From the IMG/VR virus record IMGVR_UViG_3300017730_000011, positions 1 to 55,451 of that record: 55,451 nucleotides of DNA. One strand, 5' to 3'. Position numbers and translations under genes: made by a program. The notes below the pieces were generated by a model. The model was not told the DNA's origin. It did not search any database and worked only from the letters and a program-made list of their open reading frames with translations. Each line of letters starts with the position of its first letter. Position 1 is the stretch's first letter. Positions 24,763 to 33,499 of the stretch are shown one piece after another. The stretch is from a virus.

Positions 24763-24982
24763 GTGGATCATCGCTCAGGTAGAACCTACTGAGGGGGACA
24801 CTTTATCAGGTGACCCTGATGTGTGGTTAATCAAACCTTATCTGGTAGACTGTGAAGGTCAACTAACTCCTTGGGCAACTCACTCATCGGAGACTGAGTT
24901 TAATGTTAGATCTTCTGACATTACTGTAGTGACCAACCCAAGCAAGGTACTCCTTGCTCGTTATATTGAATGTCTTGAATGA
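24725..24982 (+). CDS. Sm/Hfq-like small beta protein (paralog D)
   Basis: 85 residues: EWIIAQVEPTEGDTLSG, VWLIKPYLVDCEG, then PWATHSSETEFNVRSSDITVVTNPS and a helix ARYIEC. It is the shortest of the set. Its ATG lies 38 bases inside paralog C and its stop overlaps the DNA polymerase start by four bases, so it is translationally linked to gp43. Confidence 0.7.
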   Translation: MELKANLLKLANEWIIAQVEPTEGDTLSGDPDVWLIKPYLVDCEGQLTPWATHSSETEFNVRSSDITVVTNPSKVLLARYIECLE

Positions 24983-27468
24983 ATTTTTACACTAGTGTTG
25001 AGCAAGCAGGTAATCGTCTGCTTGTGCGTGGTTATGAGAATGGCAATCGTTACAGCGTGAGGGTTCCTTTCAACCCTACGCTGTATTTGCCTAGTAAAAA
25101 TTATTCAGAGTGGCGTACACTAGAAGGAGATTGTGTGGAACCACATAAGTTTGGTTCTATCACTGAAGCGAGAGATTTTATAAAACAGTATAAGGAGGTA
25201 GAGGAATTTAAAATATATGGTAACTCTAGATTTTTATATCAATACATAGCTGAGCAGCATCCTGAAGAGGAACTTAAGTTTGACAGCACAAAGATCCGTG
25301 TATTTACCATCGATATTGAAACCGCTGCTGAAAACGGATTTCCTAATATTGAAACTGCCGATCAAGAAATCCTTGCTATATCCATCAAGGATAGTTTCAC
25401 TGGTCGAATTATTGTGTTTGGGGCACGTCCATACAATAACAAAGACCCCATGGTGGACTACTTGCATTTCCGATCAGAAGAAGGTATGTTGGGTGCATTC
25501 CTTGAATACTGGCAGGAAAATTTTCCAGATGTAATTACTGGATGGAACGTGCAGTTGTTTGATATGCCTTACATATGTAATCGTATTGAACGTATTCTTG
25601 GTGATAAATTTGTAAAGCTATTGTCTCCTTGGAAACTTGTTTCTCAACGTGAGATTTATATTAAAGGTAGAAAACAATTAGCAGTTGATACTCTTGGAAT
25701 TTCTACTCTAGACTATCTTGAGTTGTATAAGAAATTTACTTATACTAACCAAGAATCTTACCGTCTAGATCATATTGCTTTTGTTGAACTTGGATCTAAA
25801 AAACTAGATCACTCTGAGTTTGATACATTCAAAGAGTTCTATGAGAAGGACTGGCAAAAATTTATTGATTACAACATCCATGACGTTCGTCTGGTAGATC
25901 AACTAGATGACAAGATGAAGTTGATTGAACTTGCATACACCATGGCATATGATGCTAAGGTAAACTATGAGGATGTATTCTCACAGGTTCGTATGTGGGA
26001 CAACTACATTTACTGTGAACTTCTTAGGCGTAAGATTGCTATCCCTCCTAAGACACAAAACGATAAATCTGAAAAGTATGCGGGGGCATATGTCAAAGAA
26101 CCGAAGCCTGGATTCTATGATTGGGTTGTGTCTTTTGATCTCAACTCTTTGTATCCTCACCTCATTATGCAGTACAACATTTCTCCCGAAACTCTCAAGG
26201 ACAAACGACATCCAGAAGCTACGGTTGATAGAATACTTCGTAAGGAGATAAACATTGACGGCGAGTATGCTGTGTGTGCTAATGGCGCACAGTACACAAA
26301 AGAGAAGCATGGGTTTCTTCCTCAGATGATGAAGAAGATGTATGACTCTCGTGTCATCTTCAAGAAGCGGATGATCAAAGCAAAGCAACAGTACGAGAAG
26401 ACTCCTACTGTTGAACTCATGAAAGAGATCGCCCGTTGTAATAATATTCAGATGGCAAAGAAGATCTCTTTGAACTCTGCTTATGGTGCTATCGGCAACG
26501 AACACTTCAGGTATTATCGTCTTGCTAATGCAGAAGCTATTACTCTTTCAGGTCAGGTATCAATTCGTTGGATTGAAAACCGCATGAATGAATACCTAAA
26601 TAAACTGCTCTCCACTGAAAAGGAGGATTATGTCATTGCATCCGACACTGACTCAATCTATCTTAATCTCGGACCTCTTGTTAATAAATTTCTTGGTCAT
26701 AAGTCTGGTGATAAAGCAGCAGTTGTTGGTTTACTTGACAAGATCTGTGAAGAGAAACTGGAACCTTTTATCGAACGTTCATATCAAGAACTTGCGTCGT
26801 ATGTATCGGCGTATGAACAAAAGATGAGTATGAAGCGTGAGAACATCGCTGATCGTGGTATCTGGACTGCAAAGAAGCGTTACATTCTTAACGTATGGGA
26901 CAGTGAGGGTGTTAGATATAAAGAACCCAAGATGAAAATCATGGGTCTTGAAACCGCTAGGTCATCGACACCAGCGTATTTTAGAGACAAGTTATATGCA
27001 GCGTTTAAGATTATTATCGGCAACACAAATGATGAACTTATCACTTTCATCAATGTTGTGCGAACAGAAACGAGGGAACGTCCCTACGAAGAAGTTGCCT
27101 TTCCCAGAGGAGTTAACAACCTTGCCAAGTACCGTCACCCTACGGAGATCTATTCCAAAGGAACCCCAATCCATGTGAGGGGTGCTCTCCTGTATAATCA
27201 TTATGTGAAAAAGCATAAGGTAGAAAATAAACATGCCTTGATACAGGAAGGTGAGAAGGTTAAGTTCATGTATCTCAAAACACCAAACCCATTACATGAG
27301 AATGTAATTAGCTTCTTTGGTGAATTACCAAAAGAGTTTGGTATTGAGAAGTATGTGGATTACCAAACACAATTTGAAAAGAGTTTCTTGGAACCTCTGA
27401 AGAATGTGCTACAATGCATTGGATGGCAGCATCAAAAGACTATCAGCATTGGGAGTTTCTTTGAATGA
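24979..27468 (+). CDS. 43: Replicative DNA polymerase gp43
   Basis: 829 residues (T4 gp43: 898), B-family polymerase with 3'-5' exonuclease. Exo I is FTIDIETA near residue 109, Exo II WNVQLFDMPYI, Exo III YNIHDVRLVDQ; polymerase motif A SFDLNSLYPHL near 385, motif B KKISLNSAYGAIGN near 495, motif C ASDTDSIYLN near 553. All catalytic acids are intact, and the C-terminus ends in a hydrophobic ISIGSFFE tail that fits clamp binding. Starts in an ATGA overlap. Confidence 0.98.
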   Translation: MNFYTSVEQAGNRLLVRGYENGNRYSVRVPFNPTLYLPSKNYSEWRTLEGDCVEPHKFGSITEARDFIKQYKEVEEFKIYGNSRFLYQYIAEQHPEEELKFDSTKIRVFTIDIETAAENGFPNIETADQEILAISIKDSFTGRIIVFGARPYNNKDPMVDYLHFRSEEGMLGAFLEYWQENFPDVITGWNVQLFDMPYICNRIERILGDKFVKLLSPWKLVSQREIYIKGRKQLAVDTLGISTLDYLELYKKFTYTNQESYRLDHIAFVELGSKKLDHSEFDTFKEFYEKDWQKFIDYNIHDVRLVDQLDDKMKLIELAYTMAYDAKVNYEDVFSQVRMWDNYIYCELLRRKIAIPPKTQNDKSEKYAGAYVKEPKPGFYDWVVSFDLNSLYPHLIMQYNISPETLKDKRHPEATVDRILRKEINIDGEYAVCANGAQYTKEKHGFLPQMMKKMYDSRVIFKKRMIKAKQQYEKTPTVELMKEIARCNNIQMAKKISLNSAYGAIGNEHFRYYRLANAEAITLSGQVSIRWIENRMNEYLNKLLSTEKEDYVIASDTDSIYLNLGPLVNKFLGHKSGDKAAVVGLLDKICEEKLEPFIERSYQELASYVSAYEQKMSMKRENIADRGIWTAKKRYILNVWDSEGVRYKEPKMKIMGLETARSSTPAYFRDKLYAAFKIIIGNTNDELITFINVVRTETRERPYEEVAFPRGVNNLAKYRHPTEIYSKGTPIHVRGALLYNHYVKKHKVENKHALIQEGEKVKFMYLKTPNPLHENVISFFGELPKEFGIEKYVDYQTQFEKSFLEPLKNVLQCIGWQHQKTISIGSFFE

Positions 27469-27641
27469 ATAAGAAAGTCTTTGTAGTCACATGGACTAAC
27501 CATCTTGTCGGTCAAGTAGGACCCGAGGACATTAAGTGCTTTGAGGACTACAAAACTGCTCTTGGTTTTGCTAGACTAATGAGCAAAAATTATAATTATG
27601 TAAACTTTTACGAGGACGAAGCAACACAATGGGATTCTTAA
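27465..27641 (+). CDS. Small hypothetical protein between gp43 and uvsX
   Basis: 58 residues from ATG 27465 in an ATGA overlap: [19 protein letters not shown], then [19 protein letters not shown], ending 13 bases inside uvsX. Short alpha/beta layout. Function unknown. Confidence 0.6.
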   Translation: MNKKVFVVTWTNHLVGQVGPEDIKCFEDYKTALGFARLMSKNYNYVNFYEDEATQWDS

Positions 27642-28642
27642 ATTCTGTAATTAAAGATAGTGGCAATGAATTTGCTGGTTTGGTTAGTGAAGGAGTCGCT
27701 GCTGGCGACATTACTGATTACGTTGATACTGGCAGTTATATCTTTAACGCCTTGGTTAGTGGTTCGTTGTATGGAGGTCTTCCTTCAAACAAAGTCACCG
27801 CTCTTGCAGGAGAATCAAGCACTGGAAAAACTTTTTTTGCTCTTAGTGTCGTTCGTAATTTCCTCCGCGATAATCCTACAGGTGGCGTCATTTATTTTGA
27901 AACTGAATCCGCCATTTCCCGTGACATGATTGAGTCGCGTGGTATTGATTCTCAACGCATGGTTTTGTTTCCTGTCTCAACTATTGAAGAGTTCAGGACT
28001 CAAGCTTGTCGTATCGTTGACAAGTATATGAAAGAACCTAAAGACAAACGTGAACCTATGATGTTTGTGTTAGATTCTCTTGGTATGCTTTCAACTAACA
28101 AGGAGATGGAAGACGTTGCTAACGATAAGCAGGTCAGGGACATGACTAAGAGTCAGTTGATCAAGGGTGCCTTTCGTGTGCTTACACTTAAACTGGGTCA
28201 AGCACAAGTTCCTATGATTGTTACCAACCATACATATGATGTTATCGGTTCCTATGTTCCGATGAAAGAAATGGGTGGTGGTACAGGTCTTAAGTATGCT
28301 GCATCTACTATCATCTATCTTGGTAAAAAGAAAGAGAAAGATGGTACTGAATTGGTAGGTAACATCATCAAGTGTGAAGCAAAAAAATCACGTTTAACTA
28401 AGGAGGGTAGTAAGATTGAGACACGTCTATTTTTTGACGACCGTGGACTGGACAAATATTACGGGTTATTGGAGTTGGGTGAACAATACGGGGTCTTCCA
28501 GCGGGTTGGTAATCGTATTAAGGTTGGTGAATCTTCTGTTTATCCTAAATCTATTCTCTCAAGTCCTGAGAAGTATTTCACTGAAGAAGTGATGGCAAAA
28601 CTAGAAGAAGCAGCTAAACAAGAATTCACCTATGGCAATTGA
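27629..28642 (+). CDS. uvsX: RecA-like recombinase UvsX
   Basis: 337 residues (T4 UvsX: 391). Forms filaments on ssDNA and drives strand exchange for repair and replication start. Walker A is GESSTGKT; the ETESAI segment and LDSLGML Walker B are in order, followed by [12 protein letters not shown] and the [14 protein letters not shown]-binding loop region. The C-terminal acidic tail is short. A terminator follows the stop by 14 bases. Confidence 0.96.
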   Translation: MGFLNSVIKDSGNEFAGLVSEGVAAGDITDYVDTGSYIFNALVSGSLYGGLPSNKVTALAGESSTGKTFFALSVVRNFLRDNPTGGVIYFETESAISRDMIESRGIDSQRMVLFPVSTIEEFRTQACRIVDKYMKEPKDKREPMMFVLDSLGMLSTNKEMEDVANDKQVRDMTKSQLIKGAFRVLTLKLGQAQVPMIVTNHTYDVIGSYVPMKEMGGGTGLKYAASTIIYLGKKKEKDGTELVGNIIKCEAKKSRLTKEGSKIETRLFFDDRGLDKYYGLLELGEQYGVFQRVGNRIKVGESSVYPKSILSSPEKYFTEEVMAKLEEAAKQEFTYGN

Positions 28643-28655
28643 CAAGCTGTCTACA

Positions 28656-28678
28656 GGGGGTTGCAAGACCCCCTTTTT
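28656..28678 (+). terminator. Intrinsic terminator after uvsX
   Basis: GGGGGT/ACCCCC 6-bp stem, six-base loop and TTTTT. The loop and descending arm overlap the -35 box and spacer of the next promoter. Confidence 0.88.
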
Positions 28679-28689
28679 CATTGTATAGT
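28661..28689 (+). promoter_or_regulatory. Sigma70-type promoter before the endonuclease/methylase pair
   Basis: TTGCAA (28661-28666), 17-base spacer, TATAGT (28684-28689). Transcription would start near 28696, which excludes the ATG at 28690 and favours ATG 28717 with its CGAGGA ribosome binding site. Like the promoter at 23956, it is nested in a terminator. Confidence 0.65.
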
Positions 28690-28716
28690 ATGTCTATCAA
28701 CCATCGAGGATTACCC

Positions 28717-29406
28717 ATGGATCTCATAACGTTCAAGCAAAAATTTAATGCGATCAAAGAACGTGGTTACATTAAAACCCACCGTACAGGTAACACTGGT
28801 GTGGGTCACACCTTCGAGCAAGAATTGGGACTGGAAGAGAATAACATTGCAGGACCAGATATTGATGGCAATGAGTTAAAGACAGCACGTAAAGGTGCTG
28901 GTGGTAAGCAAACACTGTTCGCTAAAGAGGGTGATTGGGTTGTACCCCAGAGAGATTATATTGAAACATATGGTTTCCCTCACACCACAAAGATTGGTGA
29001 GTTGAGTGGACAATCTACTGTAACTAAAACTGTTAATAAGCGTGGTCTTCAGATCGTGACCACTGATGACTACTGTGCTATCTGTCATGGCAATGTTATT
29101 ATTGTTATGTGGGATTGGGACACATTGATTAATCAGTTTGCTAAGAAGTTTCCTGCATGTGTGAAAGTATTTGCTGACGTTGAGAAACGTGACGGTGTAG
29201 AATACTTCCATTACAATGAAGCATACCGTTTCATTGGTACTGACAAGAACTTGTTTCGCACTGCAATCGAGAATAATATGATTGCTATTGATATTCGTAT
29301 GCGTACACAGAAGATGATTGGCAAATCTCTTCGTAATCGTGGTACTGCATTCCGTATGAATCATGGTAAAATGGAAGAACTATTTGTTAAGGAGAGCATC
29401 AATTGA
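28717..29406 (+). CDS. MvaI/BcnI-like restriction endonuclease
   Basis: 229 residues. NTGVGHTFEQELGLEENN followed by GPDIDGNELKTARKG matches the MvaI/BcnI family order, and the catalytic core reads D48-x4-E53-x-K55 of the PD-(D/E)XK fold, intact. MvaI-type enzymes cut short C-rich sites such as CCWGG and are structurally close to the nickase MutH. The start at 28717 is set by a GAGGA box and the promoter. Its end overlaps a DNA methyltransferase gene (TTGA), the layout of a type II restriction-modification unit. Specificity cannot be read from sequence. Confidence 0.8.
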   Translation: MDLITFKQKFNAIKERGYIKTHRTGNTGVGHTFEQELGLEENNIAGPDIDGNELKTARKGAGGKQTLFAKEGDWVVPQRDYIETYGFPHTTKIGELSGQSTVTKTVNKRGLQIVTTDDYCAICHGNVIIVMWDWDTLINQFAKKFPACVKVFADVEKRDGVEYFHYNEAYRFIGTDKNLFRTAIENNMIAIDIRMRTQKMIGKSLRNRGTAFRMNHGKMEELFVKESIN

Positions 29407-30260
29407 AGGATACTATTCTCTACGGTGACTGTCGTGAAACTCTTAAAGAGTTTGATAGTAAAGCTAGGATGTGTGTTACCTCACCACCTTACTATGGTCT
29501 ACGTAACTATGGTGGTGAAGAAGATCAGATTGGTCTGGAACAAACACCAGAAGAATATGTTAACAATCTTGTAAAGGTTTTTCGTGAAGTAAGAAATTGT
29601 CTTACTGATGATGGAACATGCTGGGTTAATCTTGGTGATAGTTATTACAACTATAGACCAGGTAAAGGTCAAGCTATTCATAAACAATCAGTATCTAAAA
29701 CTAACCAAGATTTACCTAGCACATGTGCCAGACGAGGTAACAAACTAGAAGGTCTTAAAGAAAAAGATCTTATTGGTATTCCTTGGATGTTTGCTTTTGC
29801 TATGAGAGCAGACGGATGGTATCTAAGACAAGATATTATTTGGAATAAACCTAATCCAATGCCAGAGAGTGTGAGAGATAGATGCACTAAATCTCACGAG
29901 TATATTTTCTTGTTTAGTAAAAGTCAAAATTATTATTTTGATGTTAATGCTATCAAAGAATCAACTGTGGATGGTAAGGGGTTGAAGCGTAAGAAAACTG
30001 TATGGGAAATTAAAACTAAACCATACAAGGGAGCACACTTTGCTGTGTATCCACCAGAGTTAATTGAACCATGTATCAAAGCTGGTAGTGAAGAAGGTGA
30101 TCTTGTATTAGATCCATTTATGGGATCTGGTACTACTGCCTTGGTTGCCAAATCATTACAAAGACATTATTTGGGTTGCGAATTACATGAAGACTATGGT
30201 AAACTAATTCAAACAAGGTTAAGTGAAAAATCCTTTGCTAGGTTAAATTTTAATGATTGA
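29403..30260 (+). CDS. Beta-class DNA methyltransferase (N4-cytosine or N6-adenine)
   Basis: 285 residues. Motif IV TSPPYY is at residues 26-31 and motif I DPFMGSGTT at about 238-246, i.e. catalytic motif before SAM-binding motif, which defines the beta class. SPPY occurs in both m4C and some m6A enzymes. The TTG start at 29403 overlaps the endonuclease stop; the next ATG would remove part of motif IV. The C-terminus overlaps helicase gp41 by eight bases. It probably protects the sites of the neighbouring endonuclease, but it could be a solitary modifier. Confidence 0.88.
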   Translation: MKDTILYGDCRETLKEFDSKARMCVTSPPYYGLRNYGGEEDQIGLEQTPEEYVNNLVKVFREVRNCLTDDGTCWVNLGDSYYNYRPGKGQAIHKQSVSKTNQDLPSTCARRGNKLEGLKEKDLIGIPWMFAFAMRADGWYLRQDIIWNKPNPMPESVRDRCTKSHEYIFLFSKSQNYYFDVNAIKESTVDGKGLKRKKTVWEIKTKPYKGAHFAVYPPELIEPCIKAGSEEGDLVLDPFMGSGTTALVAKSLQRHYLGCELHEDYGKLIQTRLSEKSFARLNFND

Positions 30261-31638
30261 ACGGATTGAAGAAACTATCCTCAGAAACCTCCTACATAAC
30301 GAGGAGTATTATCGAAAGGTAGTCCCATTTCTCAAAGCAGAATACTACGAGAATTATCATGAGAAGATTATCTTTGAGGAGATTGCCGAGTTTTCTTCTA
30401 AGTACGACAAAGTTCCTACTAAAGAAATTCTTACGATTAACTTACAAAATCGTAATGACCTTACTGACGAATCGTTTCAAAGTTCGGTACAGACAGTATC
30501 CTCCTTATCAGACGAATGGGTTGACCAAGAGTGGCTCCTCGATGCAACAGAAAAATGGTGTCAAGACAGAGCAATCTATCTCGCCCTTATGTCCTCGATC
30601 AAGATCGCAGATGGAGGCGATAAAAAACTTTCGAGAGATGCGATACCCTCCATACTCCAAGAAGCCTTGGCGGTATCGTTCGACGAACACATAGGACATG
30701 ATTATATTGAACAAGCAACAGACAGATATGAATTCTACCATCGCAAAGAAGAGAAGGTTCCCTTTGATCTTGAAAAGTTTAACTTTATCACGAAAGGTGG
30801 TATCTCTAACAAGACTCTCAATGTCGCTCTTGCTGGTACAGGTGTCGGGAAGTCTCTATTCATGTGCCATGCAGCTGGTGCCGCTCTCTCACAGGGGTAC
30901 AACGTTCTCTACATTACATGTGAGATGGCAGAGGAAAAGATTGCTGAACGAATTGACGCAAATCTTTTAAACGTTGCTGTAAAAGATATTACAGAATTAC
31001 CTGAGGTTCTTTTTACCAGTAAGGTTAATGAGATCGCTAGGAAAACTCAGGGCAAACTTATTATCAAGGAGTATCCAACAGCTTCTGCACATGTGGGACA
31101 TTTTAAAGGACTTCTAAGCGATCTCAGATTAAAAAAAGATTTTAAACCAGATCTTATATTCATTGATTATTTAAATATATGTGCAAGCGTGAGGTACAAA
31201 GGTGCCGTTGTTAACTCGTATACCTATGTTAAGGCGATTGCTGAGGAGCTTCGGGGTCTTGCTGTGGAACATAACGTCCCTATTGTTAGTGCTACTCAGA
31301 CCACTCGTTCTGGTTTTGGCAATAGCGATCCAGATCTTACCGATACTTCTGAGTCTTTTGGTCTTCCTGCCACTGCTGATTTTATGTTTGCCCTTATCTC
31401 TACTGAGGAGTTGGAACAACAAGGTCGCATCATGGTCAAACAACTTAAAAACAGATACTCAGACATCGTTACCTCACGAAAATTCATGGTGGGAATTGAC
31501 AGATCGAAGATGAGGCTGTATGATGTTGCTGATGATGCCTCAGCTATTGGTATCAATGAAGAAGCTCCTGGTGAGGACTTCCAGCAATTTGCTGACACAC
31601 AATCTAGACTATCTAAATTTGCCGAGTGGAACGTATGA
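30253..31638 (+). CDS. 41: Replicative DNA helicase gp41 (DnaB-like)
   Basis: 461 residues (T4 gp41: 475). Walker A in LAGTGVGKSLFM; CEMAEEKIAERI; Walker B LIFIDYLNIC; and the SATQTTRSGF motif, then LKNRYSD. The N-terminal ~170 residues are the helical domain. It forms the hexameric helicase with primase gp61, encoded at 38976. Confidence 0.96.
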   Translation: MIERIEETILRNLLHNEEYYRKVVPFLKAEYYENYHEKIIFEEIAEFSSKYDKVPTKEILTINLQNRNDLTDESFQSSVQTVSSLSDEWVDQEWLLDATEKWCQDRAIYLALMSSIKIADGGDKKLSRDAIPSILQEALAVSFDEHIGHDYIEQATDRYEFYHRKEEKVPFDLEKFNFITKGGISNKTLNVALAGTGVGKSLFMCHAAGAALSQGYNVLYITCEMAEEKIAERIDANLLNVAVKDITELPEVLFTSKVNEIARKTQGKLIIKEYPTASAHVGHFKGLLSDLRLKKDFKPDLIFIDYLNICASVRYKGAVVNSYTYVKAIAEELRGLAVEHNVPIVSATQTTRSGFGNSDPDLTDTSESFGLPATADFMFALISTEELEQQGRIMVKQLKNRYSDIVTSRKFMVGIDRSKMRLYDVADDASAIGINEEAPGEDFQQFADTQSRLSKFAEWNV

Positions 31639-32039
31639 CTATTAAATTTGAACGCTATGAAGAATTTGTTTCAGCAGTTACTTCAGACGCTTCTACAAAC
31701 TTTGTTGACTTTGCTGATCGTATTGGTGATCTTGATCGACAAGGTGCCAATATTGAGAGACTTCTTACTGCTGGGGTTGGAATTAATGCTGAGGGTGGTG
31801 AGTTCCTTGAGATCATTAAGAAGATGGTGTTCCAAGGAAAACCGTGGAACGAAGATAATCGTGAGCATCTTATCATTGAGTTGGGTGATGTTATGTGGTA
31901 CGTTGCTCAAGCTACAATGGCACTTGATATATCCTTCGATGAGGTAATTGAAACCAACGTCAACAAACTGAAGAAGCGTTATCCTGGTGGTGAGTTTAAT
32001 GTTCATAACTCAGAAGTTCGTGCTGTTGACGACAGATAA
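31635..32039 (+). CDS. mazG: MazG-like nucleotide pyrophosphohydrolase
   Basis: 134 residues from the ATGA overlap at 31635. The MazG core is visible: EGGEFLEIIKKM (first ExxE), then HLIIELGDVMWYVAQAT (ExxD) and KLKKRYP. These acids bind Mg2+ for hydrolysis of NTPs, dNTPs or (p)ppGpp-type nucleotides. It is a common auxiliary gene of T4-like cyanophages, next to replication genes here. Confidence 0.93.
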   Translation: MTIKFERYEEFVSAVTSDASTNFVDFADRIGDLDRQGANIERLLTAGVGINAEGGEFLEIIKKMVFQGKPWNEDNREHLIIELGDVMWYVAQATMALDISFDEVIETNVNKLKKRYPGGEFNVHNSEVRAVDDR

Positions 32040-32236
32040 TGCTCAGTCTCTGGATCCACTTACGAGCATTCTTTACTGTGGTAGTTGTGAATTGTGCTCA
32101 TCCTGTCAACTGGGAACAATGTGTTCGGGTGGACCAGTGGCTCTTGCCAGAACTTAAAGAAGGATATGAATTGTGGACAGGACAAACACACCCATATCAA
32201 AATGAAAAAGATTATCTCGACCTCTCCTCTAAATAG
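32039..32236 (+). CDS. Small hypothetical protein with hydrophobic N-terminus
   Basis: 65 residues, starts on the mazG stop (TAATG). Residues 4-20 are hydrophobic (LWIHLRAFFTVVVVNCA), followed by WEQCVRVDQWLLPELKEGY and a Pro/Tyr-containing tail. Could be an anchored or exported small protein with two Cys. Its stop codon lies inside a late promoter. Confidence 0.62.
   Translation: MLSLWIHLRAFFTVVVVNCAHPVNWEQCVRVDQWLLPELKEGYELWTGQTHPYQNEKDYLDLSSK
32228..32235 (+). promoter_or_regulatory. Late promoter (CTCTAAATA region) before the 32258 gene
   Basis: TCTAAATA runs through the preceding stop codon, 23 bases before ATG 32258; GGGAGG serves as ribosome binding site. TAAATA matches the late core but the upstream base is C rather than A. 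Confidence 0.5.
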
Positions 32237-32257
32237 TTAGACGGGAGGTTTTTTCAT

Positions 32258-33499
32258 ATGAAAGCAGGAGATTTTTTCAGAAATGGTGGAAGGTATCTTG
32301 ATCGTATGGATACCTTATTTGATAAAGCTTTAAGACGTAATGGAAAAGAAAATCTTTTCTCAACAGACATTGGTATTGTTGAGGTAGCAGGATTTACAGT
32401 CACTCGTAAAAATGCAGGTAAGTATGTAACTTCACCCTTTCAAGATTTTCATAGTATCAAAGGAAATGCTGGTAAAGAAAATTCTGCAAAGATGCTTTTT
32501 GATGCTGTGTGTAGAGAAGGTCTTCGTGGTAAAAACAATATTGAATTTACATGCAATTTTCCTGCTGGAAAAAATGTGTCTCGTGCTGTAAGTAGTGTTG
32601 ATATTTACTTAGACTTAGAAGACTTTACAAAAACTAGTGAGTTTGGTGGACAAATCAAAGGTGGTAAAAAAATTAATATGGGTAATGTTTATGAAGATGA
32701 TCTTACTCAATCCTTAATTGATTATTGTTCTGGTAAAAAACCTAAAAAATATCCAGATCATGTCAATATGATTATTGATGCCATGGTCAAAAAATTTGGA
32801 GAAGGACCTACCTTCGCAAAAGGCGAGGGTGAAAAGAATCAGAAACGTCCTCTTAAAAAGAAAGGAAGTAATATTGTTATCTCTGCTGGTGGTTCAACTA
32901 CAAATGATATTGGAAAGACTATCACAGATATTACACTGACAGTTGCTAACAAACCAGTATACATCTCAGTAAAGTTTGGAAGCACATTATCTTTCTTTAA
33001 CTGTGGTGTACGTAGTAGTGGTAAAGATAATCTAGCTTTATTTCCAGAAGCAAAATTAAAACTAGGTGAAGTGCCTGATGATGGTCAAGAATTTCTAGAA
33101 ATGTTTGGTATAGATCAACAAAAATTTTTAGATGTATTTGCTAACTACGGAACTAAAAGTGGTCCTACAGTAGAAAATCATGTTGATGATACTAAACTAT
33201 CAACTTCTGGTAAGACAGCATTACAGGATATGATTAAGAGTGGAGTTGGTTATGGATATTGGATGGCGCATTATACAGGATCTCATTTAGAATTTTATGA
33301 GATCGATCGAGACTACATGAACAAAGCTGCTTCTCTTGTTAGCAATACAGTTGAGATTAATTATGGTGGTGCTACTGGTAAAGGTAAACGTATTGATATG
33401 TTATTTGAAACTAAATCATATAATTTCAAATTTAATATTAGAAACAAACAAGGTGGAGTTTATCCTACACATACCAATGGAGATTATTATAAGAAGTAA
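32258..33499 (+). CDS. Protein of unknown function, possible PD-(D/E)XK-like core
   Basis: 413 residues, not recognised as a named family. The N-terminal third is basic with several Gly-rich turns (RKNAGKYVTSPFQDFHSIKG). The middle has TDITLTVANKPVYISVKFGST, which has the strand-turn-strand pattern of a PD-(D/E)XK nuclease with S-x-K instead of E-x-K; this is suggestive only. It is the first gene of a late-promoter block, followed by a KxDG ligase-like protein and an HxGH nucleotidyltransferase with one-base to ten-base overlaps, so they likely act in one process. Confidence 0.7.
   Translation: MKAGDFFRNGGRYLDRMDTLFDKALRRNGKENLFSTDIGIVEVAGFTVTRKNAGKYVTSPFQDFHSIKGNAGKENSAKMLFDAVCREGLRGKNNIEFTCNFPAGKNVSRAVSSVDIYLDLEDFTKTSEFGGQIKGGKKINMGNVYEDDLTQSLIDYCSGKKPKKYPDHVNMIIDAMVKKFGEGPTFAKGEGEKNQKRPLKKKGSNIVISAGGSTTNDIGKTITDITLTVANKPVYISVKFGSTLSFFNCGVRSSGKDNLALFPEAKLKLGEVPDDGQEFLEMFGIDQQKFLDVFANYGTKSGPTVENHVDDTKLSTSGKTALQDMIKSGVGYGYWMAHYTGSHLEFYEIDRDYMNKAASLVSNTVEINYGGATGKGKRIDMLFETKSYNFKFNIRNKQGGVYPTHTNGDYYKK

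Noticed and set aside
25981-26505. A 174-codon open frame on the - strand inside gp43
   Set aside because: It lies entirely within the DNA polymerase gene, has no recognisable motif and no ribosome binding site, and all supported genes are on the + strand.
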